Below, piece after piece: positions 8,780 to 17,916 of a stretch of 64,000 nucleotides of DNA. The notes beneath the pieces were generated by a model. It was given only the letters and a program-made list of their open reading frames with translations. It was not told the DNA's origin and made no database searches. A program made the translations under genes and the position numbers. Within the stretch, counting starts at the first letter, position 1. Each line of letters starts with the position of its first letter. The DNA lies in NCBI RefSeq assembly GCF_001517425.1, contig NZ_FBWL01000167.1:84213-148212 (forward strand), read 5' to 3'. Source of the stretch: Clostridium sp. C105KSO13. Its GTDB lineage: Bacteria > Bacillota > Clostridia > Lachnospirales > Lachnospiraceae.

Positions 8780-10243
8780 ATGAAGCTGATTCAGTTATTA
8801 GAACGTTTAGAATATGAAGTGACACAGGGAAATGATGAAATTGAGATTACAACTTTGGTGAATGACTCCAGAAAAGTGGAGAAAGGTTCCGCATTTGTCT
8901 GTATTTCAGGCGCCGTATCAGACGGTCATGAGTTTGTCAGTGATGTGGCTGCAAAGGGTGCCTATGCCATAATAGTGGAAAAGGAAGTGGAGGCACCTGA
9001 AGATGTGACGGTTATCCGGGTGTCGGACACCAGATATGCTCTGGCCCTGATGTCTGCAGCTTACTTTGGGTATCCGGCGGAGAAGATGAGAATTATTGGA
9101 ATCACCGGGACAAAAGGAAAGACTACAACTACGTACATGATTAAGTCTATTTTAGAGGAAGTAGGCCATAAGGTAGGTCTCATAGGGACAATAGAGGCAA
9201 TTATCGGAGATGAAAAGATACCGGCATCAAATACCACTCCCGAGTCATTTACCATACATCAGTATTTTGCAAAGATGGCTGAGGCGGGGTGTGACTGTGT
9301 GGTAATGGAAGTGTCCTCCCAGGGACTGATGCTTAACAGGACAGCGGGGATTCCCTTTGAAATCGGGATTTTTACCAATCTGGGCAGAGACCATATTGGC
9401 CCCAACGAACATAGGGATTTTGAAGACTATAAACGATGCAAGGGACTTCTCTTTAAACAGTGCAGGCTTGGAATCGCCAATGTAGATGATCAATATTTTA
9501 AAGATGTGTTCTCAGGTGCGACCTGCAGGACTAAGACCTTTGGTTTTTCAGAGACGGCAGATTTAAGGGCAGTAAATACGCATCTGGTCTCACATCCGGG
9601 ATATCTTGGAGCTGCCTACCATGTCACAGGTTTGATGGACTTTGATGTGGAGATCGACATTCCTGGGAAATTCAGTATCTACAATTCCCTGACAGCTATC
9701 GCAGTGTGCAGACATTTTCAGGTGCCGGCAAAAAAGATCCAGGAGGCGCTGAAAGTGGCAAAGGTCAAGGGCAGGATTGAGATGATTAAGGTATCGGATG
9801 ACTTTACCCTGATGATCGACTATGCTCATAATGCTATGAGTCTGGAGAGTCTGCTGACAACCTTAAAGGAATATAATCCAACCCGTCTGGTATGCCTGTT
9901 TGGCTGCGGCGGCAACCGCTCGAAGGAGCGGCGTTATGAGATGGGAGAGGTTTCAGGACATCTGGCAGATTTGACAATTATTACGTCGGATAATCCGAGA
10001 TTTGAAGAACCTCAGGATATCATAGATGACATTAAAACAGGTATTTCCAAAACGGACGGCAAATATGTGGAAATTTGTGACAGAAAGGAAGCCATCCGTT
10101 ATGCCATAGAGCATGGACAGCCGGGGGACGTCATTGTGCTGGCAGGCAAGGGCCATGAGGACTATCAGGAAATCAGAGGAGTAAAACACCCAATGGATGA
10201 AAGGGTGCTGATTAAGGAAGTTTTAGCCGAACTGAAGAAATAA
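8780..10243 (+). CDS. murE: UDP-N-acetylmuramoyl-tripeptide synthetase MurE
   Basis: 487-residue Mur ligase that adds the third stem-peptide amino acid to UDP-MurNAc-L-Ala-D-Glu, in the cytoplasm. The ATP loop is GITGTKGKTTTTYM. The C-terminal DNPR motif (TSDNPRFEEP) is the signature for meso-diaminopimelate ligases, so mDAP is the likely substrate. The family's TN-RDH block appears as TNLGRDHIGPNEH. The ATG at 8780 follows AAGGAGG by 7 bases and begins MKLIQLLERL; a longer in-frame frame upstream lacks support. It heads the long plus-strand run that continues with priA 30 bases later. Confidence 0.93.
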   Translation: MKLIQLLERLEYEVTQGNDEIEITTLVNDSRKVEKGSAFVCISGAVSDGHEFVSDVAAKGAYAIIVEKEVEAPEDVTVIRVSDTRYALALMSAAYFGYPAEKMRIIGITGTKGKTTTTYMIKSILEEVGHKVGLIGTIEAIIGDEKIPASNTTPESFTIHQYFAKMAEAGCDCVVMEVSSQGLMLNRTAGIPFEIGIFTNLGRDHIGPNEHRDFEDYKRCKGLLFKQCRLGIANVDDQYFKDVFSGATCRTKTFGFSETADLRAVNTHLVSHPGYLGAAYHVTGLMDFDVEIDIPGKFSIYNSLTAIAVCRHFQVPAKKIQEALKVAKVKGRIEMIKVSDDFTLMIDYAHNAMSLESLLTTLKEYNPTRLVCLFGCGGNRSKERRYEMGEVSGHLADLTIITSDNPRFEEPQDIIDDIKTGISKTDGKYVEICDRKEAIRYAIEHGQPGDVIVLAGKGHEDYQEIRGVKHPMDERVLIKEVLAELKK

Positions 10244-10273
10244 AAGAAAACATAAAGTGGGTGGACATACTTC

Positions 10274-12499
10274 ATGTATGCGGACATTATCGTAGATATC
10301 ACACATGAAAAACTGGATAAAATATTTCAGTACCGAATTCCCTCCCGGCTGGAGGGAGGACTTGCTGTGGGTATGGAGGTACTGGTCCCTTTCGGGAGAG
10401 GAAACCGGGAGACGAAGGGGTATGTCATTGGATTATCGGACACCTGCGGATATGACGAAGCGAAGGTGAAGGAGATTCAGGATATTTCCCGGAAGGGCGT
10501 AGCCATAGAAGGAAAGCTTGTAGCTCTGGCAGCCTGGATGAAGGAACAGTACGGGGGAACCATGATTCAAGCTTTGAAGACGGTTCTTCCCATAAAACGG
10601 AAGGAAAATGCAAAGATAAAGAAGCGGATACGACTTCTGTTGAGCGAAGAAGAAGGCAGACAAAAACTAAAATATTACCTGGAAAAGAACCAGAAGGCAC
10701 GAGCCAGACTTATGGCCGCACTCCTGGATGACAATATACTAGAATATGAACTGGTGACGAAGAAACTTAACATTACACTTTCTGTTGTGCGGGCATTGGA
10801 AGAACAGGGAGTACTTGCTCTGGAATCCCGGCAGGTTTATCGCAATCCTGTAAAAGGGAAAAAGGAAGAAAATTGTATCATGTACACAGAAGAACAGAAA
10901 GCTGCAATTTCTGCTTTCTGGGAAGACTACAGGCAGGGAAAGCGGGGCACATATCTGGTATATGGAGTTACCGGAAGCGGCAAGACGGAAGTGTATATAG
11001 AAATGATACGACGGGTAACCGTACAGGGGAAACAGGCCATTGTTCTGATCCCTGAAATTGCCCTGACCTATCAGACAGTCCTGCGGTTCTACCGGAATTT
11101 TGGGGATCGGGTATCTATTATGAATTCCCGCCTCTCGGCAGGGGAGCGCTATGACCAGATGGTGCGTGCAAAGGAAGGTAAAATTGATGTTATGATCGGT
11201 CCCCGTTCTGCACTTTTTACACCCTTTCCCAATCTGGGGCTGATTGTGATAGATGAGGAGCATGAGCCTACATACAAGAGTGAGCAAGTCCCCAGATATC
11301 ACGCCAGAGAGACGGCGCAGGCCCGGGGAAATATGGAGGGGGCAAGCCTTGTTCTGGGTTCTGCTACTCCGTCCATGGAAGCTATGTACCGTGCCAGAAA
11401 GGGAGAATATACACTTCTGCAAATGAAAAACCGCTCTGGGATGCAGGACATGGCAAAGGTATATACAGTGGATTTGCGGGAAGAATTAAAGGAAGGAAAC
11501 CATTCTATCCTGAGCCGTAAACTGCAGAACCTGATAGCTGATAGGCTGGATAAGAAGGAGCAGACAATGTTGTTTTTGAACCGCCGGGGATATGCAGGAT
11601 TCATCTCCTGCAGGGAGTGCGGTCATGTGATAAAATGTCCCCACTGTGATGTATCCCTTTCTTACCACAAGGGCGGCAAAATGGTCTGCCATTACTGCGG
11701 TTATGAAGAGTCAAAAAAGCAACTCTGCCCCGCGTGCGGTTCCCACCATATAGGAGAGTTTAAGGCAGGGACCCAGCAGGTGGAGGACATTGTAAAAAGA
11801 CAGTTTCCAGGCGCCCGGGTGCTCCGCATGGACATGGACACCACCCGTCAAAAAGACGGTCATGAGAAGATATTGTCGACATTTGCGGACGGGGAGGCAG
11901 ATATTCTGGTGGGAACCCAGATGATTGTGAAGGGGCATGACTTTCCAAATGTGACTCTGGCAGGTGTTCTGGCTGCGGATATGTCCCTTTATGCGGATGA
12001 CTATCGGGCAGGTGAAAGGACCTTCCAGCTTCTGACCCAGGCGGTGGGAAGAGCCGGGCGGGGCAGTAAGAAGGGAGAAGCGGTGATTCAGACCTACAGT
12101 CCGGATCATTATGGGATTGTGACGGCTGCGGCTCAGGACTACGAAGCCTTCTATGAAGAAGAAATTCATTACAGAGAACTGATGGGATATCCTCCCGCGG
12201 AAAATCTGCTGGCAGTGCTGATAACCTGTGAGGATGAAGCGCTTCTGGAAAAAGGAGCCGGGTACTTAAAAGAATATGCTCTGCGCGTCGGCAGAGGAAA
12301 ATGCATAGACATTATCGGACCTGCAAGTCCCGGCATCGGAAAAGTAAAGGATGTGTATCGGAAAGTTCTCTATCTGAAAGCAGAAAGATATGATACACTA
12401 ATAAGGATAAAAGATTATCTTGAACAATACATTGAAATAAATACGGGATTTCAAAAAATGCGGATACAATTTGATTTCAATCCGATGAATGTGTTTTAG
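10274..12499 (+). CDS. priA: Primosomal replication restart helicase PriA
   Basis: 741-residue superfamily 2 DNA helicase that reloads the replisome at stalled forks. It begins MYADIIVDITHEKLDKIFQYRIP, the usual 3'-DNA-binding domain start. The helicase core has Walker A YGVTGSGKTEVY, DEEH (VIDEEHEPTYKSEQ) and motif VI AVGRAGRG. Zinc-binding cysteines are seen in CRECGHVIKCPHCD and CHYCGYEESKKQLCPACGS. Length is typical. It lies between murE and def in conserved Firmicute order. Confidence 0.96.
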   Translation: MYADIIVDITHEKLDKIFQYRIPSRLEGGLAVGMEVLVPFGRGNRETKGYVIGLSDTCGYDEAKVKEIQDISRKGVAIEGKLVALAAWMKEQYGGTMIQALKTVLPIKRKENAKIKKRIRLLLSEEEGRQKLKYYLEKNQKARARLMAALLDDNILEYELVTKKLNITLSVVRALEEQGVLALESRQVYRNPVKGKKEENCIMYTEEQKAAISAFWEDYRQGKRGTYLVYGVTGSGKTEVYIEMIRRVTVQGKQAIVLIPEIALTYQTVLRFYRNFGDRVSIMNSRLSAGERYDQMVRAKEGKIDVMIGPRSALFTPFPNLGLIVIDEEHEPTYKSEQVPRYHARETAQARGNMEGASLVLGSATPSMEAMYRARKGEYTLLQMKNRSGMQDMAKVYTVDLREELKEGNHSILSRKLQNLIADRLDKKEQTMLFLNRRGYAGFISCRECGHVIKCPHCDVSLSYHKGGKMVCHYCGYEESKKQLCPACGSHHIGEFKAGTQQVEDIVKRQFPGARVLRMDMDTTRQKDGHEKILSTFADGEADILVGTQMIVKGHDFPNVTLAGVLAADMSLYADDYRAGERTFQLLTQAVGRAGRGSKKGEAVIQTYSPDHYGIVTAAAQDYEAFYEEEIHYRELMGYPPAENLLAVLITCEDEALLEKGAGYLKEYALRVGRGKCIDIIGPASPGIGKVKDVYRKVLYLKAERYDTLIRIKDYLEQYIEINTGFQKMRIQFDFNPMNVF

Positions 12500-12523
12500 A
12501 ATAAAGTAGAAAGGGAACTATTT

Positions 12524-12567
12524 AGAACCAAACTCGAAAACCTATGGTTTTCTCGCTGCTTGGTTCT
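12524..12567 (+). repeat. Long intercistronic hairpin between priA and def
   Basis: Outer arms AGAACCAA (12524-12531) and TTGGTTCT (12560-12567) are perfect; inner arms GAAAACC (12536-12542) and GGTTTTC (12546-12552) are also perfect, with a 3-base loop. No U tract follows, so it is not a simple terminator. It shares architecture and words (CAAA, TCGAAA, TTTC, CGCT, TTGG) with the element at 20045-20090. Confidence 0.7.
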
Positions 12568-12592
12568 GAACAGTTACAAAATGGAGGAAGCT

Positions 12593-13069
12593 ATGGCAAT
12601 CAGAGAAGTTAGAGAAATTGGAGACGAAATTCTGACGAAAAAGAGCAAGGAAGTAACGAAGATGACCCTTCGCACAAAGATTCTGATCAATGATATGCTG
12701 GACACACTGTATGAAAAAAGGGGAGTAGGTCTTGCGGCACCTCAAGTTGGAGTTCTTAAAAGAATTGTAGTCATTGATGTAGGAGAAGGTCCCATTGTGC
12801 TGGTAAATCCGGAGATCCTGGAGACATCAGGAGAGCAGACAGGCGAAGAGGGCTGCCTGAGCGTGCCCGGGAAATGGGGTATCGTGACAAGGCCAAATTA
12901 CGTGAAGGTCCGCGCCATGAATGAAGATATGGAAGAATTTGAGATAGAAGGAGAAGGCCTGCTGGCAAGAGCATTCTGCCATGAAACCGATCATCTCAAC
13001 GGCGAGATGTATGTAGACAGGGTGGAGGACGGACTCCATGATGTGCAGTATGAGGAGGACGAGGAATAA
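12593..13069 (+). CDS. def: Peptide deformylase
   Basis: 158-residue metalloenzyme that removes the N-formyl group from new proteins at the ribosome exit. All three family motifs are present: GVGLAAPQVG, EGCLSVPG (metal Cys) and CHETDHLNG (metal His pair with catalytic Glu). The ATG at 12593 follows GGAGG by 5 bases; in-frame codons upstream fall in the intercistronic hairpin. It is followed one base after its stop by fmt, the enzyme that adds the formyl group, as in many bacteria. Confidence 0.96.
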   Translation: MAIREVREIGDEILTKKSKEVTKMTLRTKILINDMLDTLYEKRGVGLAAPQVGVLKRIVVIDVGEGPIVLVNPEILETSGEQTGEEGCLSVPGKWGIVTRPNYVKVRAMNEDMEEFEIEGEGLLARAFCHETDHLNGEMYVDRVEDGLHDVQYEEDEE

Positions 13070-13070
13070 G

Positions 13071-14012
13071 ATGAGAGTGATATTTATGGGTACCCCCGAG
13101 TTTTCGGTAGGAACCCTGGAAGCACTGATCGAAGCGGGACACGATGTGTGCCTTGCCGTGACGCAGCCTGACAAACCCAAGGGCAGAGGAAAAGAGATGC
13201 AGTATACCCCTGTGAAGGAAGCGGCAGTCAAACATGACATACCAGTCTATCAGCCTATCAAGGTGAGAAAACCGGAATGCGTAGCCGAGCTTAAGAAATA
13301 TCAGGCGGAAGCCATCGTTGTTGTGGCATTTGGGCAGATACTTCCCAGAGAAATTCTGGAGATGACACCTTACGGATGCATCAATGTGCATGCGTCTTTA
13401 CTGCCGAAGTACAGAGGCGCAGCCCCCATACAGTGGGCAATTATCAGCGGAGAAACTGTGACAGGTGTCACGACCATGCAGATGGACGAGGGGCTGGACA
13501 CTGGGGATATGATTTTAAAGGCTCAGGTACCTATCGCAAAAGATGAGACGGGAGAAAGCCTGCATGATAAGCTGGCATATGCAGGAGCCAGACTTTGTAT
13601 AAAGACATTGAAAGCATTGGAAGAAGGCACTGCCATATTTGAACGGCAGGGGGAAAGTCCCACGCCCTATGCAAAAATGCTGGATAAGAAGATGGGAAAT
13701 ATTGACTGGAGCCGGGCGGCGACCGAGATTGAGAGACTGGTAAGGGGGCTAAACTCCTGGCCAAGCGCTTACACCCATTGGGGAAATAAAGTGCTGAAAG
13801 TATGGAAGGCAAAGGCTGAGCCCGCTGAAGAAAGTACACAAAAGGAAACACCGGGAACCATACTGAAGGTGGATAAAGACAGCTTTACAGTACAGACAGG
13901 AGACGGACAGCTTCGTATCAGTGAACTACAGATTCCTGGAAAAAAGAGAATGGAGACAAGTGCATTTCTTAGGGGATATACACTGGAAACGGGCACACTG
14001 TTCACTCCCTAG
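13071..14012 (+). CDS. fmt: Methionyl-tRNA formyltransferase
   Basis: 313-residue enzyme that formylates initiator Met-tRNA using 10-formyltetrahydrofolate. The N-terminal Rossmann domain starts MRVIFMGTPEFSVGTLEAL; the active-site block INVHASLLPKYRGAAPIQWA and the MQMDEGLDTGDM segment are conserved, and a C-terminal tRNA-binding barrel follows. The ATG at 13071 lies one base after the def stop with GAGGAGG inside the end of def, so the two are translationally linked. Confidence 0.96.
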   Translation: MRVIFMGTPEFSVGTLEALIEAGHDVCLAVTQPDKPKGRGKEMQYTPVKEAAVKHDIPVYQPIKVRKPECVAELKKYQAEAIVVVAFGQILPREILEMTPYGCINVHASLLPKYRGAAPIQWAIISGETVTGVTTMQMDEGLDTGDMILKAQVPIAKDETGESLHDKLAYAGARLCIKTLKALEEGTAIFERQGESPTPYAKMLDKKMGNIDWSRAATEIERLVRGLNSWPSAYTHWGNKVLKVWKAKAEPAEESTQKETPGTILKVDKDSFTVQTGDGQLRISELQIPGKKRMETSAFLRGYTLETGTLFTP

Positions 14013-14053
14013 TACACTGGCCCGATTTTGCATGCAGCAACGGAGGAATTGTT

Positions 14054-14752
14054 ATGTTTTATTATTATTATGATCCAACTTATATATTAGTTTTAATCGG
14101 GGCGGCAATCTGTATTCTGGCGTCGGGCAGGGTAAATCGTGTGTTTAATAAATATGCCCAGGTGCGCAGCCATTCAGGACTGACCGGCCGTGAGACAGCG
14201 GAGAGCATACTGAGGGCAAATGGAATATATGATGTGCAGGTACGCCATATAGCGGGGAATCTGAATGATCATTACGATCCCAGGAACAAAACTTTAAGCC
14301 TGTCCGATGCCACTTATCAGTCAGACTCTGTGGCAGCAATCGGCGTGGCTGCCCATGAATGCGGCCATGCAGTCCAGCATAGTGCAGGGTATTTTCCATT
14401 GAAAATCAGGGGGGCTTTGGTACCAGTAGCAAATTTGGGATCTGCTGCAGCCTGGCCGCTGATCATTATCGGCCTGTTTATTCGGGGCGATGCATCTACG
14501 CTCTTGATTAACCTTGGAATCTTACTGTTTTCGGGGGCTGTTCTATTCCAGCTTGTAACTCTTCCGGTGGAGATCAATGCGTCCAGAAGAGCGGTAAAAG
14601 CATTAGAAACTTCGGGAATGCTTTATTCTGAGGAAATAGGTGCTACGAAAGAAGTTTTAGGAGCAGCAGCTCTGACCTATGTGGCAAGTGCCGCATCTAT
14701 GATACTGCAGCTTTTAAGACTGCTTTTGATCGGTGGACGCAGAAGAGATTAA
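14054..14752 (+). CDS. YugP-like zinc metallopeptidase, membrane bound
   Basis: 232-residue protein of the Zn_peptidase_2 (YugP) family, function in the cell largely undefined. The zinc motif HECGH is in AAHECGHAVQHSAGYFPL. A hydrophobic N-terminal helix (YILVLIGAAICILASG) and two or three further membrane segments frame the catalytic part. Its place between fmt and rsmB is a common clostridial arrangement. Start ATG 14054 follows CGGAGGAATTGTT. Confidence 0.9.
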   Translation: MFYYYYDPTYILVLIGAAICILASGRVNRVFNKYAQVRSHSGLTGRETAESILRANGIYDVQVRHIAGNLNDHYDPRNKTLSLSDATYQSDSVAAIGVAAHECGHAVQHSAGYFPLKIRGALVPVANLGSAAAWPLIIIGLFIRGDASTLLINLGILLFSGAVLFQLVTLPVEINASRRAVKALETSGMLYSEEIGATKEVLGAAALTYVASAASMILQLLRLLLIGGRRRD

Positions 14753-14765
14753 CGGAGGATATTAA

Positions 14766-16121
14766 ATGACAAAGCCCTTAAATGAGCGGGAAATTGTACT
14801 GGGAATTCTGCTGGATGTAACAGAGCACGACGTGTACAGTCACATTGCCCTGGGGAACACCTTAAGCAAATATCAGTATCTGGATAAAAAAGAGCGTGCC
14901 TTTATCACAAGAGTGACAGAGGGGACATTGGAGCATATGATAGAGATTGATTATATCCTGAATCAATTTTCAAAAGTAAAGGTAAAAAAAATGAAGCCCG
15001 CAATCCGAAATATTTTACGGAGTGCTGTATATCAGCTAAAATATATGGACAGTGTGCCGGATTCCGCAGTGTGCAACGAAGCAGTGAAGCTTGCAGTTAA
15101 AAAGGGGTTTGGGCCTTTGAAGGGATTTGTAAACGGCGTGCTCAGAAGTACAGCCCGTGGTCTTGACACAATCAAATACCCACAAGACCCTGTGGATGTG
15201 CTGTCTGTCAAATATTCCATGCCTAGGTGGATCCTGAAAAAATGGCTGGCCGAATATGATATGGATACAGTGAAAAAAATACTGGCTGATTTCCAGAAGG
15301 AAAAACCGGTGATGATTCGATGCAGCACAAGTCAGATCACGCCGGAGGAATTGGTACAAAAGCTGAGAAAAGAAGGAGTGACAGTCGAAAGTCATCCTTA
15401 TCTGCCTTATGCTTTTTCCATTGCAGGGTATGATTATCTGGGTGACCTTTCCAGTTTTCGGGAAGGCCTTTTTGCCGTACAGGACATCAGCTCCATGCTT
15501 GTGGGGGAAATTGCTTTCCCAAAAGATGGTAATCATATTATAGATGTGTGTGCTGCTCCGGGGGGGAAGTCAATCCAGCTTGCAGATATGCTAAGAGGAA
15601 CCGGCTGTGTAAAGGCAAGGGATCTGACAGAATATAAGGTAGAGATGATCCGGGAAAACATGCACAGGATGGGGCTGATAAATATAGGGGCTGCAGTGCA
15701 GGATGCGACTATATTAGATGAGTCTTCTGTAGAAAAAGCAGACATTGTGATTGCGGACCTGCCCTGCTCGGGATTGGGGGTTCTGGGCCGAAAAACAGAT
15801 TTGAAATATAAGATTACAGAAGAGAAGACCAAAGAGCTTGTCATGCTGCAGCGGGATATACTCCATGTAGTTTGCCGGTATGTGAAGCCGTCAGGCACTC
15901 TGATTTACAGCACCTGTACGATCAACCGGGCGGAGAATATGGACAATGTACGCTGGTTTTTGGAGACGCATCCCGACTTTACCTTAGGGTCTATACGTGA
16001 CAAAGTCTGTTCTAAGCTTCAGGAAGCTGTGCAAGAAGAGGGCTGTATCCAGCTTTTGCCAGGGATCCATGACAGTGGCGGGTTTTTTATAGCGAGATTG
16101 GTTAAGAAAGGCGCAAAATAA
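14766..16121 (+). CDS. rsmB: 16S rRNA (cytosine-967-C5)-methyltransferase RsmB
   Basis: 451-residue SAM-dependent enzyme that methylates 16S rRNA. A NusB-like RNA-binding domain covers residues 1-140; the methyltransferase domain has the SAM loop VCAAPGGKSIQLA and two cysteines in ADLPCSGLGVLGRK and YSTCTINRAENMD, the general-base and nucleophile positions of the family. ACGGAGG precedes the ATG. The stop overlaps the rlmN start by one base (TAATG). Confidence 0.95.
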   Translation: MTKPLNEREIVLGILLDVTEHDVYSHIALGNTLSKYQYLDKKERAFITRVTEGTLEHMIEIDYILNQFSKVKVKKMKPAIRNILRSAVYQLKYMDSVPDSAVCNEAVKLAVKKGFGPLKGFVNGVLRSTARGLDTIKYPQDPVDVLSVKYSMPRWILKKWLAEYDMDTVKKILADFQKEKPVMIRCSTSQITPEELVQKLRKEGVTVESHPYLPYAFSIAGYDYLGDLSSFREGLFAVQDISSMLVGEIAFPKDGNHIIDVCAAPGGKSIQLADMLRGTGCVKARDLTEYKVEMIRENMHRMGLINIGAAVQDATILDESSVEKADIVIADLPCSGLGVLGRKTDLKYKITEEKTKELVMLQRDILHVVCRYVKPSGTLIYSTCTINRAENMDNVRWFLETHPDFTLGSIRDKVCSKLQEAVQEEGCIQLLPGIHDSGGFFIARLVKKGAK

Positions 16122-17161
16122 TGAAGAAAGATATTCGCGCATACACATATCAACAACTGCAAAATGAAATGGAGTTCCTGGGCGAGAAGAAGTTTCGGGC
16201 CGGACAGGTGTACGACTGGCTTCACGTAAAGCTTGCCGATAGCTTTGAAGAGATGACAAACCTATCAAAGAATCTCCGGGAGAAACTGGACGAAAAATAT
16301 CTGATTCTTCCGGTGGAGCTTGTAGAACGGCAGGAATCCGCTCTGGACGGGACGAATAAATTTTTGTTTCGGCTACATGACGGAAATGTGATAGAAAGCG
16401 TTCTTATGCGCTATAAGCATGGCAATTCAGTCTGTATTTCCTCCCAGGCAGGGTGCCGGATGGGATGTCATTTCTGTGCGTCCACTATCGGTGGTCTGTC
16501 AAGGAATCTTTCTCCTTCGGAAATGCTGGGACAGATCTATCACATGCAGAAGCTGACAGGGGAGCGGGTCTCCAATGTTGTTATCATGGGAACAGGAGAA
16601 CCTCTGGATAATTATGATAATTTCGTGCGGTTTATCGGTCTGCTGACAGATGAACATGGACTACATATTAGTCAGAGAAATGTAACTGTCTCAACCTGTG
16701 GGATTGTACCGGGAATACTTAAGCTGGCAGAGGAACATCTTCAGATTACCCTTGCTCTTTCCCTGCATGGGGCCACACAGGAAAAACGCAGCAGCCTCAT
16801 GCCTGTGGCTAACCGGTATGAGTTACAGGAAGTACTTTCGGCTTGTGATGAATACTTCGAGAAAACCGGGAGGCGTGTCACCTTTGAGTACAGTCTGGTG
16901 CACGGGGTCAACGATACTAACGAGGATGTAGAAAATCTGATCAGCATATTGGCCCCCAGAAACTGCCACCTGAATCTGATACCTGTAAACCCTATAAAAG
17001 AACGTTCTTTTGAGCGCCCTGACAGGAAAAATGCGTTAAATTTCAAAAATAAACTTGAAAAACGCGGAATAAATGTTACTATAAGAAGGGAAATGGGTGC
17101 AGATATCGATGGGGCCTGTGGACAGCTCAGACGTACGTTTGTGCAGACAAACAAAGAATAA
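16121..17161 (+). CDS. rlmN: 23S rRNA/tRNA (adenine-C2)-methyltransferase RlmN
   Basis: 346-residue radical SAM enzyme that methylates A2503 of 23S rRNA and A37 of some tRNAs. The iron-sulfur motif CRMGCHFCAST (CxxxCxxC) is at about residue 111, and GTGEPLDNYDN and the C-terminal CGQL cysteine (GACGQLRR) that forms the methyl-cysteine relay are present. The start overlaps the rsmB stop. Confidence 0.96.
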   Translation: MKKDIRAYTYQQLQNEMEFLGEKKFRAGQVYDWLHVKLADSFEEMTNLSKNLREKLDEKYLILPVELVERQESALDGTNKFLFRLHDGNVIESVLMRYKHGNSVCISSQAGCRMGCHFCASTIGGLSRNLSPSEMLGQIYHMQKLTGERVSNVVIMGTGEPLDNYDNFVRFIGLLTDEHGLHISQRNVTVSTCGIVPGILKLAEEHLQITLALSLHGATQEKRSSLMPVANRYELQEVLSACDEYFEKTGRRVTFEYSLVHGVNDTNEDVENLISILAPRNCHLNLIPVNPIKERSFERPDRKNALNFKNKLEKRGINVTIRREMGADIDGACGQLRRTFVQTNKE

Positions 17162-17172
17162 AGGAGTAAACT

Positions 17173-17916
17173 ATGAAGACATTTTCCATTACCGATGTTG
17201 GCATGGTAAGACAAGTAAATCAAGACTATGTCTATACAACAAATCATCCCTTAGGACCTCTCCCAAATTTGTTTGTAGTGGCCGACGGTATGGGCGGACA
17301 TCAGGCCGGTGATTATGCTTCAAAATACACAGTAGAAGTTTTAAAAAGAGAATTGAAACAGAGCCGGGAGCAGGATGTGGAAAAAGCACTGATCCATGCA
17401 ATTAAGACTGCGAACCGGGAGATTATTAAAGTAGCTTCCAAAGATTCCCACCTTAAGGGAATGGGAACCACCGTAGTGGCAGCCACTATGGTGAACCAGA
17501 TGATGTATTTTGCGAATGTAGGGGACAGCAGACTTTATCTTATTAATCAAGGTATCATGCAGCTGACCAAGGACCATTCACTGGTGGAGGAGATGGTGCG
17601 TCTGGGAGGAATAAAGCCTGAGGAGGCAAAACATCACCCGGACAAGAACATCATTACGAGGGCAATCGGTGCAAAAGAAAATGTAGAAGTAGACTTTTAT
17701 GAGCACCGTCTGAAAAAGGGAGACATCATTTTGATGTGTACAGACGGTTTAAGCAATATGGTGGAGGATGATGAACTTTTCCACATAGTACAGGGGGGCA
17801 GAGACATCGTGGAAGCAGCAGAGTCTCTGGTAGAAGCAGCAAAAGAAAACGGCGGTACAGATAACATAGGGCTTGTGTTGACAGAACCGTTTGCAGATGA
17901 GGTGAGTGAATGTTAA
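17173..17916 (+). CDS. prpC: PP2C-type serine/threonine phosphatase PrpC
   Basis: 247-residue metal-dependent phosphatase that reverses PrkC phosphorylation. PP2C metal motifs are visible: VRQVNQDYV, VADGMGGHQAGDYAS, GDSRLYL, CTDGLSNMV and GTDNIGLVL. AAAGGAG precedes the ATG. The end overlaps the start of prkC by 7 bases, which ties expression of the antagonistic pair. Confidence 0.95.
   Translation: MKTFSITDVGMVRQVNQDYVYTTNHPLGPLPNLFVVADGMGGHQAGDYASKYTVEVLKRELKQSREQDVEKALIHAIKTANREIIKVASKDSHLKGMGTTVVAATMVNQMMYFANVGDSRLYLINQGIMQLTKDHSLVEEMVRLGGIKPEEAKHHPDKNIITRAIGAKENVEVDFYEHRLKKGDIILMCTDGLSNMVEDDELFHIVQGGRDIVEAAESLVEAAKENGGTDNIGLVLTEPFADEVSEC

Noticed and set aside
10739..11422. 227-codon open frame antisense to priA
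   Set aside because: Composition is that of a mirror frame of the helicase, with no start signals or recognisable domain.
12827..13391. Overlapping antisense frames across def and fmt
   Set aside because: Both real genes have intact catalytic motifs and good starts; the antisense frames show no family features.
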